Positions 1 to 6,537 of a stretch of DNA of 9,990 bases are shown piece by piece. Under the pieces are notes generated by a model. That model ran no database searches. It saw only the letters and a program-made list of their open reading frames with translations, and was not told where the DNA came from. The translations under genes and the position numbers were made by a program. Each line of letters starts with the position of its first letter. Position 1 is the first letter of the stretch. Source of the stretch: a bacterium. GTDB lineage: Bacteria; Arandabacterota; Arandabacteria; Arandabacterales; Arandabacteraceae. The DNA lies in the NCBI GenBank assembly GCA_025774405.1, contig JALGWB010000055.1, positions 1 through 9,990 of the forward strand, in the 5' to 3' direction.

Positions 1-615
1 AATTGTCTTTAGAGCTTGCCTTGCATCATCATAGGACATAGCACGCAGGAGGTTGAGATCAATGCTTCCATCGCTTACCCTCCTGGCTGCCTCGAGGACA
101 TATGGTGCGCGGAAGCCAAGCCCACACGCACGGAGATCAGCCTCACGGCATCTGGCAAGCTGATGGGGCTGTGGCAACGTATAGATCTTGTAATGACCCT
201 CCTTTCTCAGCTCACCGTATCTGGAGGCGATCCTCTTATAGATCGCATCAATACGATCAATACGATTGTTGGCTGATATGATATAAGCGCAGAGACATGG
301 CCAGGGATCCTGCTTGAGCAATCTTAAGGGCCTGACCCTGCGAGTGACCTCCCTCATGAAGTTATCAACTGTGATCTCTTCCAAGATGCTATCAAGATCT
401 TCATCGAGCCCAAGGTATGCCCTTATGCGGTTCGGCGGAATATGCTTCGTGCTGCGGTAAATCACATGGTTGCCGAGTTGCCTGAGAGCAACTGCAGTTG
501 AATCGATTATCCCGAAGTAGGTACCGTCGACGTTGTGCCAACCGAAGACCTGACCGCATGTCATGGAAGCATCCAGATCGAAATCCTTTGCTCCGATCCT
601 CCCTCCGATAGCCAT
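1..615 (-). CDS. 8-oxoguanine DNA glycosylase (OGG1-type), C-terminus cut by window edge
   Basis: A base-excision repair enzyme that would remove 8-oxoguanine from DNA and, in this family, usually also nick the abasic site. The frame is open from the ATG at 615 down to base 1 (205 residues, no stop). Residues about 12-85 fit the OGG N-terminal domain, with DFDLDASMTCGQVFGW at 11-26. LLKQDPWPCLCAYIISANN at 99-117 closely parallels the human OGG1 segment LLRQDPIECLFSFICSSNN. LPQP (147-150) and GLGFRAPYV (165-173) are further family landmarks. The visible part ends at ARQALKTI, just where the helix-hairpin-helix with the catalytic Lys and Asp should begin, so catalytic residues cannot be checked. 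The start at 615 is preferred because it leaves a family-like N-terminus; an in-frame ATG at 657 would add 14 residues, and neither has a strong Shine-Dalgarno site. The gene is divergent from the secreted-protein gene at 787. Confidence 0.88.
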   Translation of the reverse strand, partial: MAIGGRIGAKDFDLDASMTCGQVFGWHNVDGTYFGIIDSTAVALRQLGNHVIYRSTKHIPPNRIRAYLGLDEDLDSILEEITVDNFMREVTRRVRPLRLLKQDPWPCLCAYIISANNRIDRIDAIYKRIASRYGELRKEGHYKIYTLPQPHQLARCREADLRACGLGFRAPYVLEAARRVSDGSIDLNLLRAMSYDDARQALKTI

Positions 616-786
616 ATCATCTACCCCAAAAAGGCATTCTCCCCGTAGACGCTCCATCAAATATTGGGTATAGTCTCTATCGCTGGCAGCTGTAAACCCA
701 ACCCTGATTCCTGCCGATATGCGTCAGGGAGGACCAGGCGGGCTTCCCAGGGTTGCTGCAATCGTTGACCTGTAGTGACGCTACCG

Positions 787-1347
787 ATGAGACCGAACAG
801 ACTGAGCATCTTGACATACGCCTGTCTGTTAATAGTAACCGTACAGCAGTGTTTGTCAAACCCTCTTCCCGAGGACGGTAAAGGGATCCCTCTAACCCGA
901 ACAGACGAACAGGTCTTCCCATCGGCTGCAGCCCGCATCGTCAACGTGGTTTGCAGTTCCGACTACAGCGGCGCTATTTTCACATTCGATGTTGAAGCTA
1001 CAGATGAAGCCTGGCAAGCCATCTATGCGATAGAAATCGAGCCCGCCAGCGGCGCTTGCCTCGAGCCCGTGGCATGCCCCGACGGTTGGACAGCCGATAA
1101 CCATCCAGGGCTCACATCCCCAGGCACTGGTGTAATCTTCACAACTCACAATAACCCATTGCTCCCAGGTTCGAGTCTCGCCGGCTTCGCGATTCACTCA
1201 ACCTCGAATCGCATGCTTCTGAGATGGTACCCGGTGAACGCTGATGGTGTGCTGATAGGCAAGGTAACCCTCGAAGAATTTGCGTGCTCCACCAACCTCG
1301 AGAGCAAAACCTGGGGACTCATCAAGGCAACATATGGTAAACGGTAG
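787..1347 (+). CDS. Small secreted protein of unknown family
   Basis: I do not recognise the family. From the ATG at 787 the product is 186 residues; an in-frame GTG at 775 would add four. The N-terminus (MRPNRLSILTYACLLIVTV, then QQCLSNPLP) has one short hydrophobic run typical of a Sec signal peptide, with no convincing lipobox. The mature part is rich in Gly, Pro, Ser, Thr and aromatic residues in an alternating pattern suggestive of a beta-sandwich, with five Cys (VVCSSDY, GACLEPVACPDGW, FACST) that could pair outside the cytoplasm. Codon choice from about 930 on looks coding. No clear Shine-Dalgarno site precedes either start, so the start is uncertain, and the first 30 codons are the least secure part. 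It converges on the PfkB kinase gene 48 bases downstream. Confidence 0.6.
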   Translation: MRPNRLSILTYACLLIVTVQQCLSNPLPEDGKGIPLTRTDEQVFPSAAARIVNVVCSSDYSGAIFTFDVEATDEAWQAIYAIEIEPASGACLEPVACPDGWTADNHPGLTSPGTGVIFTTHNNPLLPGSSLAGFAIHSTSNRMLLRWYPVNADGVLIGKVTLEEFACSTNLESKTWGLIKATYGKR

Positions 1348-1348
1348 C

Positions 1349-1375
1349 TGATGGCTTCTCATCAATCTCATTTTT
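1349..1375 (+). terminator. Weak hairpin plus T-run after the secreted-protein gene
   Basis: A perfect but short 5-bp stem (TGATG at 1349-1353, CATCA at 1360-1364, 6-base loop) starts right after the stop codon and is followed six bases later by TTTTT (1371-1375). It lies between convergent genes, where a terminator is expected, but the stem is A/T-containing and the T-run is not adjacent, so this is a weak candidate. Confidence 0.3.
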
Positions 1376-1395
1376 CGAATCCCCCCACTGACCTA

Positions 1396-2319
1396 TCACC
1401 ACCGTTGGCCCTTCTCAATCATATCAACGATTTCATCAACCTTAGCTATACCGCCCCTGGCACCAATCCTGGTACAGTTGAGTGCCGCGGCTGCATTTGC
1501 GAAATCCAGTACTTTTCCAATGTGCCATCCCCTTGAAAGCCCGTAGATGAAGCCACCGTGGAAAACATCACCAGCGCCCGTTGAGTCAACACACTTGACC
1601 TTGAAGCCTTTTACCCTGAGGATGTCACCCTGCCAGAGGCAAATGGCACCATCCCGTCCCAGGGTTACACAGACACAGCTTGGCCCCCTGGCTATGATGA
1701 CACCCATTGCCTTCTCGAGATCCTCCTCACCCGTGAAAGTCCGGGGAAACTCACGGGAGCACACAACGTAGTGAGATGACGATACCAGTTCTGCAGTGCC
1801 ATTCTTGACAGTTTCAGCATCCAGGACAATTGTGACACCATGTTTCCTGGCTTCACGTGCCGCCACTGCTGCAGCCTGGGCATCATGACCGTCAAGTAGC
1901 AGGAACCTTCCTGAGGCTATGGCATCCAATGGTACTTCCTCCGCCTTGATGGCAAGCCGCTCATCTCGCTTCCATATGATTGTGCGTTCGCCATTCGTCG
2001 CATCGACCAGGATGAATGCAAACTGATTCTGAGCCCCTTTTACTTGCTTTACGTGTTCGAGATCCAATCCTTCGGCTTCAAGACTTCGATATGAGAACTC
2101 GCCCATCTCGTCATCACCAATCTTACCAATGTACTTCACCCTCAGTCCCCATCGGCGACACGCGACAAGAGCACTGGCAACCTGTCCACCAACGGTGCGT
2201 CTGAAATCCTGCATGCGTAGCTTCTCCTCATACTGAGGAAACCGAGGGACAACACATATGTGATCGACTGCATTAAGACCCATACCAACAACGTCGAAAT
2301 CAAATCTTTCAGATGTCAC
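1396..2319 (-). CDS. PfkB-family carbohydrate (or nucleoside) kinase
   Basis: A cytoplasmic ATP-dependent kinase of the ribokinase/PfkB fold, which phosphorylates a hydroxymethyl group of a sugar or nucleoside; the substrate cannot be read from sequence. The 307-residue length is normal. GMGLNAVDHICVV (12-24) is the usual N-terminal strand with a substrate-contacting Asp. GGQVASALVACRRWG (44-58) is signature 1, in which the Asn common in ribokinases is replaced by Ser. DSTGAGDVFHGGF (245-257) is signature 2, with the anion-hole GAGD and catalytic base Asp251 intact. The start is GTG (2319), supported by a Shine-Dalgarno site seven bases away; no ATG gives a better N-terminus. It starts 17 bases after the MATE transporter stop, so the two are almost certainly cotranscribed. 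Kinase function is well supported, and specific names such as ribokinase are not. Confidence 0.9.
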   Translation of the reverse strand: MTSERFDFDVVGMGLNAVDHICVVPRFPQYEEKLRMQDFRRTVGGQVASALVACRRWGLRVKYIGKIGDDEMGEFSYRSLEAEGLDLEHVKQVKGAQNQFAFILVDATNGERTIIWKRDERLAIKAEEVPLDAIASGRFLLLDGHDAQAAAVAAREARKHGVTIVLDAETVKNGTAELVSSSHYVVCSREFPRTFTGEEDLEKAMGVIIARGPSCVCVTLGRDGAICLWQGDILRVKGFKVKCVDSTGAGDVFHGGFIYGLSRGWHIGKVLDFANAAAALNCTRIGARGGIAKVDEIVDMIEKGQRW

Positions 2320-2326
2320 CCCTGCT

Positions 2327-2332
2327 CACCTC
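2327..2332 (-). promoter_or_regulatory. Shine-Dalgarno site that fixes the GTG start of the PfkB kinase
   Basis: On the minus strand GAGGTG lies seven bases before the GTG at 2319, within the 17-base gap after the MATE stop codon. It supports GTG initiation and coupled translation of the two genes. Confidence 0.6.
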
Positions 2333-2336
2333 GCCG

Positions 2337-3695
2337 TCAGACCTTCCGAAGTTTCCACCTTCCCCGTCTGAACCAATATATGAGAATACCAAGATAGATT
2401 ATATTGCCAGCTATCATAACAATCCACATCGCCTCTGGAGGATATTCAACAAGGTATACGAGCACAGCTGTCAAAGGTATTTGAAAGACCCAGGAGGTAA
2501 GCAAGCCACTTATGGTTGGAGGCCACGTGTTGCCTGAACCATAAAAGGCCGATGATAGCCCAATGGCAGCTGCCACAAAGGGCTGGCTGATTGCGAAATA
2601 TGCCAGCACCCGGGCTCCAGTGGTTTTGACCTCGGGTGATTTACCGAAGACCTGCATAATCTCTTTCCCAAAGCCCAGTTCAATAGCGGATAGCACCAGT
2701 GCAACACCCAGTGCGAGAAGAGCTGACTTCTTCGCTGTGGATTCGGCTCTATCGGATTTGCCTGCACCGAGGCTCTGGCCAATAATAGCCGATGAACCCA
2801 TTTCGAGCCCAACAGCAAAAATGATCCCAAACTCTACAATGCGTGTACATATGCCGTAGGATGCAACAATCAGTGTTCCATAGGTTGCTACGAAGATGGC
2901 AAGCAGCCAGAAAGCAACACTCCTTGCGATGCCTTCGATGAAGGGAGGAAAGCCAATCTCCACGATCCTGCGAATGACCGACAGGTCAAATCTAAAGCCA
3001 GCAATTCCGATTCTTACCCGCTCCCTGCCAGAGGCAAGGACAACGATACCCACCGCTACGGCACAGATAGCTGATAAAACAGTCGCAATTGCCGCCCCTC
3101 TAATCCCCAGGCCAAGCCAGATAATAAAGATCGGATCGAGTGCCATATTCAACCCAGTCGAGAAGAGCATGATATACATTGCCTTGGGAGCGTCACCTAT
3201 GCCTCTGAGTGCAGTATAGACGCTGTAAGATGTGAACATGAAAGGTAAACCAAGAAAGAAGATCCTGCCGTAGGCTGTCCCAAGCTGGATAACATCCGCA
3301 TCCGAGGTCATGAGTTTCAGAATATGAGTTATCGTAAGGTACCCCACGATCCCCATTGGCAGACCGATGAGAAACTTCAAGACAAGGGTTTGCTCAATTG
3401 TATTCTCAGTCGCCCTGATGTTCTTCTCACCAAACCTCCTTGAGATAAGGGCAACTGAGCCAGAACCAACAAGCTGATTGATTGAACCGACCACCCAGGC
3501 AAAGGATGCAAAGAGGGTCACTGCTGCAACCTGCGCTGCTCCAAGCCTTGCAACCCAGAACATATCGGTGAGCTCATAGATGACCATGGCAGCGAAGCCA
3601 ATCATCGAGGGAACACCCATATAAAGGATGTTTCCGACAATGCTGCCCTCAGTCAGATCCCGCCCTTTTGATATCGAATCATGCCGGGTTGTCAT
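2337..3695 (-). CDS. MATE-family multidrug/metabolite efflux transporter
   Basis: An inner-membrane exporter of the multidrug and toxic compound extrusion family, which uses a Na+ or H+ gradient to expel cationic or other small molecules. The 452 residues form about twelve hydrophobic segments in two related halves, the expected MATE size and topology. Family landmarks are ELTDMFWVARLG (41-52, with the conserved Asp44 in helix 1), ALRGIGDAPKAM (162-173), NMALDPIFI (183-191) and, in the second half, IGQSLGAGK (305-313). The C-terminus ends with a basic tail, WFRRGRWKLRKV. The ATG at 3695 follows AGGAGA at a rather long 12-base spacing; no in-frame alternative start lies between. It is the first gene of a minus-strand pair with the PfkB kinase. 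The pairing suggests export linked to metabolism of a sugar- or nucleoside-like compound, but this is inference and the substrate is unknown. Confidence 0.93.
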   Translation of the reverse strand: MTTRHDSISKGRDLTEGSIVGNILYMGVPSMIGFAAMVIYELTDMFWVARLGAAQVAAVTLFASFAWVVGSINQLVGSGSVALISRRFGEKNIRATENTIEQTLVLKFLIGLPMGIVGYLTITHILKLMTSDADVIQLGTAYGRIFFLGLPFMFTSYSVYTALRGIGDAPKAMYIMLFSTGLNMALDPIFIIWLGLGIRGAAIATVLSAICAVAVGIVVLASGRERVRIGIAGFRFDLSVIRRIVEIGFPPFIEGIARSVAFWLLAIFVATYGTLIVASYGICTRIVEFGIIFAVGLEMGSSAIIGQSLGAGKSDRAESTAKKSALLALGVALVLSAIELGFGKEIMQVFGKSPEVKTTGARVLAYFAISQPFVAAAIGLSSAFYGSGNTWPPTISGLLTSWVFQIPLTAVLVYLVEYPPEAMWIVMIAGNIIYLGILIYWFRRGRWKLRKV

Positions 3696-3798
3696 TGGTT
3701 CACCAGGTCTCCTAAGCCTCTCTCACTCTAACCGTGTGGCCGGTCTTGCGATCAAGATGGTACTCATCCTTGCCTCACTTGATTAGAAGAATACAACT

Positions 3799-4116
3799 GT
3801 GCCGGGAGAAGGCGCCACGTACAGAGGATACCAGTGCGATATGCTACCACAGGTTATAGATGAGGTCAAGAGCGCCTGGCTCGTTGTGGCAGAACCGCTT
3901 CCTGCCTCTGAAGCTGGCACTTTCTATCCGATACTGCTCAGGTGCTATTCTGACTCAATCGGTGCCCTGGAGCATGACGGCTTCCAGTCAAAGCTGGATG
4001 AGAATTCTCCTGACAACCACGTAGGGTTGTATTTTAAGATACAACCACAGCAGGTTGTCAACGAAAAGACAACTGTACAGGGTTGTGCAACAGGCTACCG
4101 TGGAGAAACGGTATGA
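3799..4116 (+). CDS. Hypothetical protein, 105 residues, possibly a gene remnant
   Basis: No family recognised. The frame opens after a stop at 3784-3786; the first possible start is the GTG at 3799 and the next is the ATG at 3841 (MLPQVIDEV). Neither has a good Shine-Dalgarno site. Codon choice looks coding through most of the frame (for example DEVKSAWLVVAEPLPASEA and GTFYPILLRCYSDSIGALE), and no signal peptide or membrane segment is seen. Its TGA (4114-4116) overlaps the ATG (4113) of the SatD-like gene as ATGA, the usual sign of translational coupling, which argues that it was once the first gene of that operon. Because the genes behind it are broken and its own N-terminus is poorly defined, it may be a shortened remnant. 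Confidence 0.4.
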   Translation: MPGEGATYRGYQCDMLPQVIDEVKSAWLVVAEPLPASEAGTFYPILLRCYSDSIGALEHDGFQSKLDENSPDNHVGLYFKIQPQQVVNEKTTVQGCATGYRGETV

Positions 4117-4447
4117 GCAAAATGTTCGTATTCCTCGGAGACATTGTTTCTTCTAGAAAAATTGGCAATGAGTCTTATTTCCAGAACCGCCTTGAACAGA
4201 GCTGCAGCCTTCTCAATATGAACTACAGTAACCAGTCGCAAAATTCAAGATTGTCAAGGGGATCGATGAAATCGGTGCGGTTCTTACGTGCCCATCGAGA
4301 CTCTACGAAATTATCGACACGCTTCTGAGGGAGCTCTATCCGCATCGGATCCGCACGAAATCGTACTGGAAGGAAATAAGACTGATAGAGGAAAAACTCA
4401 ATGAGGTAATTGAATCCTACGTCCGGGGTTTGTGTGGAGGTGATTGA
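4113..4447 (+). pseudogene. SatD-like gene, frameshifted and internally shortened
   Basis: SatD-family proteins are small cytoplasmic proteins of poorly known function. The ATG at 4113 has GGAG seven bases upstream and opens with MSKMFVFLGDIVSSRKIG, followed by FQNRLEQSCSLLNMNYSNQ, which matches the family start (GDIVxSRK, then FQxxL, then Nxxy). Around 4232-4240 the homologous reading moves to another frame: KFKIVKGIDEIGAVL begins at 4241 and runs through RLYEIIDTLLRELYPHRIR to SYWKEIRLIEEKLNEVIES and the TGA at 4445-4447. One missing base near 4236 restores a continuous reading. In the original frame translation would stop at 4326-4328. Even after correction the product is only about 110 residues, roughly half the length I recall for the family, with PHRIRT joined directly to the C-terminal helix, so a central block also seems lost. 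Family assignment rests on remembered motifs. Confidence 0.6.
4436..4443 (+). promoter_or_regulatory. Strong Shine-Dalgarno site of the TGATG-overlapped membrane gene
   Basis: GGAGGTGA lies with its GGAGG core six bases before the ATG at 4447, inside the end of the SatD-like frame. The SatD TGA (4445-4447) and this ATG share a base (TGATG). The intact site shows that the next reading frame was a real, coupled gene although it now meets a TGA after 12 codons. Confidence 0.6.
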
Positions 4448-4782
4448 TGGAATTTGCAATGGCTGACTCCATAGTCGTCTCTTGATACACATTGCTGCTC
4501 TTGACCAGTGGCTTGGTAGTGACCAGGACCATTTCGAGTGTGATGGGGGAGCCACTCAGCAGGACGGTCGAGAAAAGAACTGGAGATACGGATTTCGTTG
4601 TGGGCAAGTGTGAGAACATACTGATATTGACCTTCATGCTTCTCGGGGCTTACACTGCATTAGCTCTGGTATTCGCTGCTAAGGCGATTGTACGCAGAGA
4701 GGATATGAGGACCAATTCGCTTTACTTCCTGGCAGGGACGATGGTCCAGGTACGAGTTTTGAAAGGGATATCGAGTGATTGA
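4447..4782 (+). pseudogene. Small membrane protein gene with in-frame TGA, linked to SatD-like gene
   Basis: From the ATG at 4447 the frame reads MEFAMADSIVVS, then TGA (4483-4485), then continues open for 98 residues to the TGA at 4780-4782. If the TGA replaced TGG (Trp), the first hydrophobic segment would be continuous: SIVVS, Trp, YTLLLLTSGLVV. A second hydrophobic segment is ENILILTFMLLGAYTALALV, followed by FAAKAIVRREDM and YFLAGTMV. This resembles the C-terminal membrane part I remember for proteins encoded next to SatD, some of which carry DUF3307 upstream. After YFLAGTMV the sequence turns hydrophilic (QVRVLKGISSD), where relatives would continue as a membrane helix, so the 3' end may be damaged too. 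TGA serves as the normal stop for several intact genes here, so recoding as Trp is unlikely. A TTG restart at 4492 is possible but has no evident ribosome-binding site. Confidence 0.5.
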
Positions 4783-4927
4783 AAAACAGCTCCGGGGATG
4801 TCCAATGTAGGTAGTGTGCACGTGGAGAACAAGGGCATGAAGCGAGAAGAGTAGCGAGTTCGACTGAGCTGGTGATCCTGTGAGCCGGGGCGAACCACGC
4901 ACAGTCGATTCGTAGACGGACGGAACG

Positions 4928-5431
4928 GTGGATCCACGACGGATTAGGATTGTCTTTCGAACAGCTACCAGGGATGATGCAGGTGATATCCATGCTTTGC
5001 TTGCTGAGGCTTTTGAACCCTATCGCGGCGACTATACCGTTGAGGCATACGAGGCAACGGTTGTTCCAGTTGATGAGATTGAAAGACGCATAGATGATCC
5101 TGATACTGAGGTGCTCATTGCAGTGTGGGCAGGCAAGGTGTTCGGCTCGGTCACGGTAACCCCACTTGACAGGGAAAGTATTTACATCAAGAGTATGGCT
5201 GTTGCGAGTGGATTTCAAGGCAGGGGAATTGCCTACGAGCTTCTCAAGAGGATAGAGCAAACTGCGATCAGCGGCGGCCACACGAAGCTGGTGCTTGACT
5301 GCTACGAACCTCTAACAAAGGCGATCGCTCTCTACGAGCGATTCGGCTTCAGAAGAACCGGTAAGAACAATCCCTATCATGGCATTGTGGTCTTCGAGAT
5401 GACAAAGAAGATTGGTCACGAACGAGCTTGA
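4928..5431 (+). CDS. GNAT-family N-acetyltransferase
   Basis: A cytoplasmic acetyl-CoA-dependent acetyltransferase; the acceptor is unknown. The 167 residues are a single GNAT domain of standard length. RTATRDDAGDIHALLAEAF (11-29) is the usual first strand-helix unit. IYIKSMAVASGFQGRGIAYE (85-104) is motif A, with QGRGIA (97-102) forming the acetyl-CoA pyrophosphate loop. KAIALYERFGFRRTG (131-145) is motif B with the family's Tyr. The start is GTG at 4928, with only a weak GGA-rich stretch ahead; no ATG is available before motif A other than one inside it. The 145 bases upstream (4783-4927) show no gene, RNA or convincing promoter. It stands alone between the decayed SatD region and the convergent envelope operon. 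Confidence 0.93.
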   Translation: MDPRRIRIVFRTATRDDAGDIHALLAEAFEPYRGDYTVEAYEATVVPVDEIERRIDDPDTEVLIAVWAGKVFGSVTVTPLDRESIYIKSMAVASGFQGRGIAYELLKRIEQTAISGGHTKLVLDCYEPLTKAIALYERFGFRRTGKNNPYHGIVVFEMTKKIGHERA

Positions 5432-5434
5432 CCA

Positions 5435-5474
5435 GCCCCCAAGAAATGGGGCGGTGGGACCGAAGTCCCACCGC
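5435..5474. terminator. Strong bidirectional hairpin between convergent genes
   Basis: GCGGTGGGAC (5451-5460) and GTCCCACCGC (5465-5474) form a perfect 10-bp G/C-rich stem around CGAA. Read on the minus strand the loop is UUCG closed by C-G, one of the most stable RNA tetraloops. A second smaller stem, GCCCC (5435-5439) with GGGGC (5448-5452), shares two bases with it. The stems lie 19 bases past the GNAT stop and 53 bases past the stop of the PorV-like gene. T-rich but interrupted sequence follows on both strands (ATCTTCT on plus, ATTTCTT on minus), so a two-way terminator or mRNA 3'-end stabiliser is likely. Confidence 0.7.
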
Positions 5475-5526
5475 ATCTTCTCCGCTCCAGGCAGAAGCTA
5501 ACGCCCTGAACCAAGCGCCCCAGGTT

Positions 5527-6537
5527 TCACATGGAAAACCTTAGTGATATCTCGGGTATGTCATCGAAGTAGTTTTCGACAAAAGTATGAGAATAATCCA
5601 GATGTGCCTTGACCCTTCCCAGGGAGAAGCTGGCCCCAACTCCAAGGGTGGCACCGTAGAGGTAATCACTCTGGCTGCAATAGACATAGCCTGCTCTTAC
5701 GAACATGTGGTTGTTCATATTGAATTCGGCACCAAATCGGTATTCATCTTCAGAGAAATCATTGCTTTGAAACACACCGCCAACTGTGAGCATCCCATTC
5801 GGTCCCAGATTGAAGTCATAGGTCAAACCGATCTGGAAAGATGAAGGTAACTCAAAGTCGGCACACGTCAGCCGCCACTGTCTGACAGCTGCCTGTGGAT
5901 CGTCATCAGGATCATGTATGGGTTTATCAAAATCAGGACCCCCGAATTGCATACGAGGACCGTAGTTCTTCATGACCATACCGACTTTGAGCGTCCTCCA
6001 ACCGGGGACATACTGGAATCCGAAATCGAAGGCAATACCTCTAGCCTGGGTTTGCATAACCTGCTCTGAGATATACATCCCGCTTGCTCCAAAGGTCACC
6101 TTGTCGGTAAGTCTCCTGGCATAGGTGAGCCCAAGTACCGGAATATTGATAGAATAGACTTCGCCAGTGCCATCCCAATCCTGCTCAGTCGTGACGTATA
6201 TATCTCCGAGGCTCAGGATCTTTGCGCTCACCCCGATTGTCCCAACTCCGAAATTCGATAACACACTGAAGTAGCTGAGGTTCATGTCAGCAATGTAACC
6301 TCTGTAGGACAGAATCGCCTCAGTACCCTGCGCCCATGCTACACCTGCAGGATTCCAGAACAGGGCCTCGGTCCCCTGCACATCCGCCACAACTGCGCCT
6401 GCCATCCCTGTACCTCTAGCACCGATTGGAATCCGCAGCTCCTGAGCACCTGCGGTACCTATCCTGTTTGTAGTCGCCATCGCCGTAGTTGCAATCAGCA
6501 GCACCAGGATACCAACGAGGATAACCTTGCGTTCCAT
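5527..6537 (-). CDS. PorV/PorQ-family outer-membrane beta-barrel protein
   Basis: A 336-residue predicted outer-membrane barrel. Residues 1-22 are a Sec signal peptide (MERKVILVGILVLLIATTAM followed by AT). GARGTGMAGAVVADVQGTEA (39-58) followed by LFWNPAGVAW (59-68) is the N-terminal hallmark of the PorV/PorQ (UPF0164) group; in Bacteroidota PorV is the type IX secretion shuttle that receives substrates from the translocon. The rest is a series of alternating amphipathic strands (for example GNAT-unrelated segments TFGASGMYISEQ, FRAGY-like FVRAGYVYCSQ, LGVGASFSL) ending in ISLRFSM. The ATG at 6537 has an excellent AAGGAGGT site five bases upstream. It is the last gene of the operon, 26 bases after the 991-residue protein. 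Its relatives in candidate phyla are numerous and many have no proven secretion role, so the name gives a family and not a confirmed function. Confidence 0.87.
   Translation of the reverse strand: MERKVILVGILVLLIATTAMATTNRIGTAGAQELRIPIGARGTGMAGAVVADVQGTEALFWNPAGVAWAQGTEAILSYRGYIADMNLSYFSVLSNFGVGTIGVSAKILSLGDIYVTTEQDWDGTGEVYSINIPVLGLTYARRLTDKVTFGASGMYISEQVMQTQARGIAFDFGFQYVPGWRTLKVGMVMKNYGPRMQFGGPDFDKPIHDPDDDPQAAVRQWRLTCADFELPSSFQIGLTYDFNLGPNGMLTVGGVFQSNDFSEDEYRFGAEFNMNNHMFVRAGYVYCSQSDYLYGATLGVGASFSLGRVKAHLDYSHTFVENYFDDIPEISLRFSM

Noticed and set aside
811..838. Sequence TTGACA, 16 bases, TAGTAA resembling a promoter
   Set aside because: It lies inside the signal-peptide coding part of the 787-1347 gene with no suitable start codon downstream, and the -10 element is poor.
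657..944. Minus-strand frame of 95 codons between the glycosylase and the secreted protein
   Set aside because: No motif or ribosome-binding site; it overlaps the 5' part of the secreted-protein frame. Two further frames over this stretch are equally unconvincing.
4447..4782. Reading of TGA as Trp (alternative genetic code)
   Set aside because: The MATE, PfkB, GNAT and PorV-like genes all end in TGA or use TGG for Trp in normal positions, so a nonsense mutation is simpler.
4783..4927. Possible tRNA or small RNA upstream of the acetyltransferase (GTTCGA-like bases near 4858)
   Set aside because: No acceptor stem, anticodon arm or matching T-arm can be assembled on either strand.
4679..5281. 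Minus-strand frame of 200 codons across the GNAT gene
   Set aside because: It overlaps most of a well-defined acetyltransferase and shows no family motif; it is a shadow of the plus-strand coding pattern plus the upstream gap.
5522..5541. Inverted repeat AGGTTT/AAACCT over the end of the PorV-like gene
   Set aside because: It is A/T-rich, overlaps the coding end and is not followed by a T-run; the strong hairpin at 5451-5474 explains termination better.
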